A DNA stretch of 10,409 nucleotides from Tidjanibacter sp. (GTDB lineage: Bacteria > Bacteroidota > Bacteroidia > Bacteroidales > Rikenellaceae). Below, piece by piece: positions 7,489-10,409 of the stretch. Both the position numbers and the translations under genes were made by a program. The notes beneath the pieces are model-generated. The model ran no database searches, had not been told where the DNA came from, and saw nothing but the letters and a program-made list of their open reading frames with translations. The DNA lies in NCBI GenBank assembly GCA_017547065.1, contig JAFYRC010000069.1:1-10409 (forward strand), read 5' to 3'. Each line of letters begins with the position of its first letter. Position 1 is the first letter of the stretch.

Positions 7489-7586
7489 CTCACAAAGTGT
7501 AGAATACCGAAATTAAAATTTTTTAATAAAAAGGGCGGAAAAATTTGGAAATCCCCCAAGAATGATTTAATTTTACACTTTGTGAG
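7489..7586. repeat. Inverted repeat pair bounding a short AT-rich segment
   Basis: CTCACAAAGTGTA at 7489-7501 is the exact reverse complement of TACACTTTGTGAG at 7574-7586 (13 of 13). Extending inward by four bases (to 7505 and from 7570) gives 16 of 17 matches. The arms are separated by 72 bp that are mostly A/T with one G/C patch (GGGCGG near 7533 and CCCCC near 7553). There is no obvious target-site duplication outside the arms. It may be an invertible segment, a small mobile remnant, paired regulator sites, or a long-range RNA hairpin. Confidence 0.75.
7544..7575 (+). promoter_or_regulatory. Candidate Bacteroidetes sigma-ABfr-type promoter P1
   Basis: TTTG at 7544-7547 is followed after 20 bases by TAATTTTA at 7568-7575. 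The known Bacteroidetes consensus is TTTG, a 19-21 base spacer, then TAnnTTTG, so the match fails only at the last base. Transcription would begin around 7582, leaving a leader of about 130 bases before the ATG at 7712. The -33 box lies inside the inverted-repeat segment and the -7 box overlaps the right arm. AT-rich sequence produces chance matches, so this is a candidate only. Confidence 0.4.
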
Positions 7587-7609
7587 AGGCGCTAATAGGC
7601 CTATTTTGC
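7579..7609 (+). promoter_or_regulatory. Candidate Bacteroidetes-type promoter P2
   Basis: TTTG at 7579-7582, within the right arm of the inverted repeat, is followed after 19 bases by TATTTTGC at 7602-7609. Compared with TAnnTTTG, the TTTG part is displaced by one base. The -7 region overlaps the 12-bp palindrome at 7594-7605, so a protein bound there could block it. The match is weaker than P1. Confidence 0.28.
7594..7605. promoter_or_regulatory. 12-bp perfect palindrome, possible operator
   Basis: AATAGGCCTATT reads identically on both strands. It is located about 105 bp before the DUF4988-like start codon and overlaps the -7 region of candidate promoter P2. A dimeric regulator could bind it, but no regulator gene is present in the window. 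Confidence 0.4.
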
Positions 7610-7670
7610 AGGATTTATTGATTTGACCTTAATACCTACAAAACCGAAATAGACTCAAACAAATTTCAAA

Positions 7671-7699
7671 TTATTAACTAATTTTAACTTATTAACTAA
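7671..7699 (+). repeat. Repeated TTAACT motifs in the leader
   Basis: An 11-base sequence, TTATTAACTAA, occurs at 7671-7681 and again at 7689-7699, with a partial copy (TTAACTT, 7684-7690) between them. This gives three TTAACT hexamers in 25 bases, directly before the start codon. An unstructured AT-rich leader of this kind can favour translation initiation in Bacteroidota, where Shine-Dalgarno sites are rare; that is inference. Confidence 0.6.
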
Positions 7700-7711
7700 A
7701 TTCTTAAACGT

Positions 7712-10409
7712 ATGAAAAGATTTTTTACAAATCTGAAAGCAATGGCTACCAAGATGCTTGCAGTGGCATTGGTAGGTGTTGCAGCTGTTGCGTGTGCTGA
7801 GGCATACGACGACACCGATTTGAGGAACCAGGTTGCTGACCTTGCACAGCGTGTTTCCGACTTGGAGGATCGCTTGGACAATGAGGTTGTAGCACTGCGT
7901 GCTTTGATCGACCAGAAAGTTGCTTTGGCAGAGGTAGCTGCTGATGGCGCTTGGCAGTTCACTTTGGCTGATGGTAAGACCCTCACCCTCTACCCCGAGT
8001 ATGTAGAGAATGGTCTGACCGTTGTTACCGAGGGTGGCGTTCAGTACTGGGCAAAAGTTGAGGGCAACATCGTTACTGTTTTGAAGGATGCTGCTGGCAA
8101 CAAAGTTGCTGTTCACAACGCTCCTGTTCCCGAGTTGCGCGTAAACGCAGAGGGTGCTATCGAGGTTTCGATCGACGGTGGTGCTACTTGGGTTGCTACC
8201 CAGGCTCCCAGCTTGTTCGCAGCTATCGATGTTAAGGAGAATATGGCTTGCATGACCTTGCAGAATGGTGAGGTTTTGAAGTTCGCTCTCTACGAGCAGG
8301 TTAATTTCAGCATCAACGGTAACGCACTCTTCGTTGCTCCCGCAGCAAGCGAGAAAGTTGCTATGACCTTGGATGGTATCGTTGAGATTATTCCTTTGGT
8401 AGTTCCCAACGGTTGGAGCGTAGCTGTTGACGGTCTTGTAATGACTGTTACTGCTCCCGCTGAGGTTGAGGTTGAGGAGGACTATGGTGGTGGTATCGCT
8501 CCCCTGAGCGCAGGTGCTTCTGCAAATGCTGCTACCGGTGTTGTTAAAGTTTTGGCTATCTCGAAAGAGGGTAAGGCAGTTGTTGCTAACCTCTACGTTA
8601 ACGCTGCTCCCGAGGGTGCAATGTCGATGAAGGTTATTGGCGACCAGGTTGTCTTCACCAACAATCGTATTGGTTATGTTGGCTACGACTATGAGACTTG
8701 GGAGCCTATTTATGGTCCTCTGCCCATCGCTTACACCGCATTCCCCGCTGGTGAGTACACTGTCGAGAGCTTCCTGAAAGCAAAGAATAGCACCTATGAC
8801 TACAAATACGAGGTTCTCCTCCTTGAAGGTGTTTCGGGTACTAAGTCTATTCCTGTAGCAGAGCTTCTTGCTGAAACTTGTGAAGTTGAGACCATCAAAC
8901 CCGGTGAGGCTTACACCATTCTTGCTTGGGACGATGATGCTTGGCCTCAGGAGGCAAACATCGTTATGATGTCGACCTACACCTACACCAACATTGAGGT
9001 TGCTGTTTCGAATACCACTTTCAAAGATGCTCAGCTTGATGTTACCTTCGAGGGCTTCGATGGTTGCAAAGTTGTTCTCTACGACACCACCTACGGTCAG
9101 AATGCTCAGGAGGACTTCCAGATGTGGCAGATGTACGCAAGCCAGGGTCAGCCTTGGGGCGTTGATATGACTGCCAACTATAGCGGTTCCGTATTTGATC
9201 TCAGCTCGGATGTTAGGCCTTACGCTAACAGGGTTTACGCTCTCTACTACTTGCCTTTGTCGGCATTGAAGAACCCCGCAGATTACGCTTGGGAGGATGT
9301 TCAGTATGTAACCTTCAAGACCAAGAACTACGCTGCTGGCGGTATGCTTCAGCCCACTATCGGCGATCCTTCTGTTGACTACCAGAACTTCTATGTTGAG
9401 GTAACTCCAGCAGAGGGCGCTTATATGACTCACGCTTGGTATTTCACTGCAACCGAGATGGCTAACTTGACCGACGAGGCTCTTGTTGCGGAGATCGTTG
9501 CTAAGGGTTATTTGAGGGGTGGTTCGGCGGTAATTGACCTCTACAATGACGAGGCTTTGATGCCTGGCACCACAGTAACCATTGCTGCTATCAGCGTTGA
9601 TCAGAATGGTAAGTATGGTCCTATCGTTAAGAAAGAGTGCTCTACTCAGGGTATTCAGTATAGCGCTGTTACCGTTGAGATTACCGATTGGAATCTGGCA
9701 ACTCCTTCACGCTCGATGACCATCAACGACTCGTCCTACACCTTCGGTGTGAACGTTTCTGGCGAGCTTGCTAATGTCTATATGTATCTGATTACTAACT
9801 GGAACCAGTATATGACCGTAGAGAAAGAAGCTGCGAAGATTGCAGTAAACATTCTTGATAGCTCGGTATCGAAGTACATTCCTCTGGCCGATGTTGCAAT
9901 CAATGAGGCAGGCAAATATGCTCCCGTTGGTAAGACTGGTCCCTCGTATAGCCCCAAATATATGGGTCTTGAGTATGGTAAGGAGTACTGCTTGGCAATC
10001 TTTGGTGTTGACGCAGAGGGCAAACCTACCAATGTTGCTTGCCAGGTATTTGACACCTACGTTCCTATGACTGTCGTTTACGCTGACGACGCAAGGTGGA
10101 CCGCTTCGAAACCCACCGTTGCTCTTGGCGCAACTGAGGTTCTTGGTACTATGTATGACGTGTTGAAAGAGAACTGGGACTTCTTCTACAATATGCTCGT
10201 TAACGACCAAGGCTATACCGAGGAGGAGGCTAAGGCTTTCATGGAGATGATGGTATCTTACGGCGAGCTCCAGGATCCCGAGAAGCTTACTGCTGAGGAG
10301 AAAGCTGCTCCCGCAAGCCTCAATGCTACCTTCACTGTAACTCCCGGTGCTGGTGCTGTTAAGTGCCTTGTTAAGTACTCTTCGGATGGCAACTTCGATG
10401 AGATCGCTC
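7712..10409 (+). CDS. DUF4988-like modular surface lipoprotein (3' partial)
   Basis: The reading frame runs from ATG 7712 through the window end without a stop: 899 codons, C-terminus missing. The signal peptide ends in a probable lipobox AVAC (Cys28), followed by an acidic stretch (AEAYDDTD). Residues about 33-75 are a heptad-like coiled coil (LRNQVADLAQRVSDLEDRL), then DGAWQFTLADGKTLTLYP, VQYWAKVEGN and DAAGNKVAV, then ISIDGG-type sequence (VSIDGGATW, about 152-160). This order is typical of Bacteroidales lipoproteins with a DUF4988 domain. Later modules (about 425-540, 545-645, 650-785, 795 onward) have an aromatic strand, a helical insertion and a strand like GTTVTIAAISVDQNG, resembling the modules of the gene upstream. 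A second in-frame ATG at 7742 would also give a workable signal peptide. Ala uses GCT/GCA and Val GTT, unlike the upstream genes. It has its own 244-bp upstream region, so separate transcription is likely. Role unknown; a cell-surface structural or binding protein is the best guess. Confidence 0.82.
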   Translation, partial: MKRFFTNLKAMATKMLAVALVGVAAVACAEAYDDTDLRNQVADLAQRVSDLEDRLDNEVVALRALIDQKVALAEVAADGAWQFTLADGKTLTLYPEYVENGLTVVTEGGVQYWAKVEGNIVTVLKDAAGNKVAVHNAPVPELRVNAEGAIEVSIDGGATWVATQAPSLFAAIDVKENMACMTLQNGEVLKFALYEQVNFSINGNALFVAPAASEKVAMTLDGIVEIIPLVVPNGWSVAVDGLVMTVTAPAEVEVEEDYGGGIAPLSAGASANAATGVVKVLAISKEGKAVVANLYVNAAPEGAMSMKVIGDQVVFTNNRIGYVGYDYETWEPIYGPLPIAYTAFPAGEYTVESFLKAKNSTYDYKYEVLLLEGVSGTKSIPVAELLAETCEVETIKPGEAYTILAWDDDAWPQEANIVMMSTYTYTNIEVAVSNTTFKDAQLDVTFEGFDGCKVVLYDTTYGQNAQEDFQMWQMYASQGQPWGVDMTANYSGSVFDLSSDVRPYANRVYALYYLPLSALKNPADYAWEDVQYVTFKTKNYAAGGMLQPTIGDPSVDYQNFYVEVTPAEGAYMTHAWYFTATEMANLTDEALVAEIVAKGYLRGGSAVIDLYNDEALMPGTTVTIAAISVDQNGKYGPIVKKECSTQGIQYSAVTVEITDWNLATPSRSMTINDSSYTFGVNVSGELANVYMYLITNWNQYMTVEKEAAKIAVNILDSSVSKYIPLADVAINEAGKYAPVGKTGPSYSPKYMGLEYGKEYCLAIFGVDAEGKPTNVACQVFDTYVPMTVVYADDARWTASKPTVALGATEVLGTMYDVLKENWDFFYNMLVNDQGYTEEEAKAFMEMMVSYGELQDPEKLTAEEKAAPASLNATFTVTPGAGAVKCLVKYSSDGNFDEIA

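Larger units (their letters stand above)
7468..7711. other. AT-rich intergenic regulatory region
   Basis: This is the only long non-coding stretch in the window, separating the five-gene run from the DUF4988-like gene. I found no credible small ORF or RNA gene in it. It is far more AT-rich than the coding sequence and carries an inverted repeat, two candidate Bacteroidetes-type promoters, a 12-bp palindrome and repeated TTAACT motifs, listed separately. There is no clear GC-rich hairpin plus U-tract that would end the upstream operon, unless the long inverted repeat does this. Confidence 0.8.

Noticed and set aside
7512..7527. ATTAAAA / TTTTAAT hairpin
   Set aside because: It is an A/T-only stem with a two-base loop in AT-rich DNA, expected by chance and thermodynamically weak.
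7489..7586. Complete insertion sequence or MITE
   Set aside because: There is no transposase, no clear target-site duplication next to the arms, and only one copy in the window, so a mobile-element call is not supported.
7655..9433. 592-codon open frame on the - strand
   Set aside because: It is codon-aligned antisense to the DUF4988-like gene and explained by the same avoidance of TTA/CTA/TCA codons. It also runs into the AT-rich intergenic region.

Overview
The window looks like chromosomal DNA of a gut-type Bacteroidota, most likely order Bacteroidales. The evidence is a DUF6029-type outer-membrane barrel, Omp28-like lipoproteins, a DUF4988-type lipoprotein, A-rich leaders without clear Shine-Dalgarno sites, and intergenic sequences resembling the Bacteroidetes TTTG / TAnnTTTG promoter. 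The fairly GC-rich coding sequence would suit a Rikenellaceae/Alistipes-like lineage, but genus cannot be decided from this sequence. All genes are on the + strand and none is an RNA gene, transposase, integrase or CRISPR element.

Region 1 (1-7467) is a compact five-gene run with gaps of 53, 13, 53 and 25 bp, probably one operon. It starts with the 3' part of a DUF6029-family beta-barrel (start lies outside the window). Three tandem paralogous lipoproteins of 371, 371 and 355 residues follow. Each has a lipobox, one Ig-like domain and an Omp28-type thioredoxin-fold domain with a CXXC pair and a likely cis-proline. The fifth gene is an 806-residue lipoprotein with a Pro-Glu linker and about five FN3-like modules. 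The simplest reading is an envelope assembly: one barrel, three redox-type lipoproteins and one long modular lipoprotein. The barrel ends in a CSGGVC cysteine pair, a possible target for the CXXC proteins, but this is inference.

Region 2 (7468-7711) is a 244-bp AT-rich intergenic region. It holds a 13-bp perfect inverted repeat (16 of 17 when extended) around 72 bp, two candidate promoters, a 12-bp perfect palindrome and repeated TTAACT motifs in the leader. One candidate promoter has its -33 box inside the inverted repeat, so an invertible (phase-variable) promoter is possible but unproven.

Region 3 (7712-10409, open at the window end) is a large lipoprotein with a DUF4988-like coiled-coil N-terminus and FN3-like modules resembling those of the 806-residue protein. 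Its codon use is sharply different: GCT/GCA and GTT dominate and GCC almost vanishes. This suggests very high expression or a separate history.
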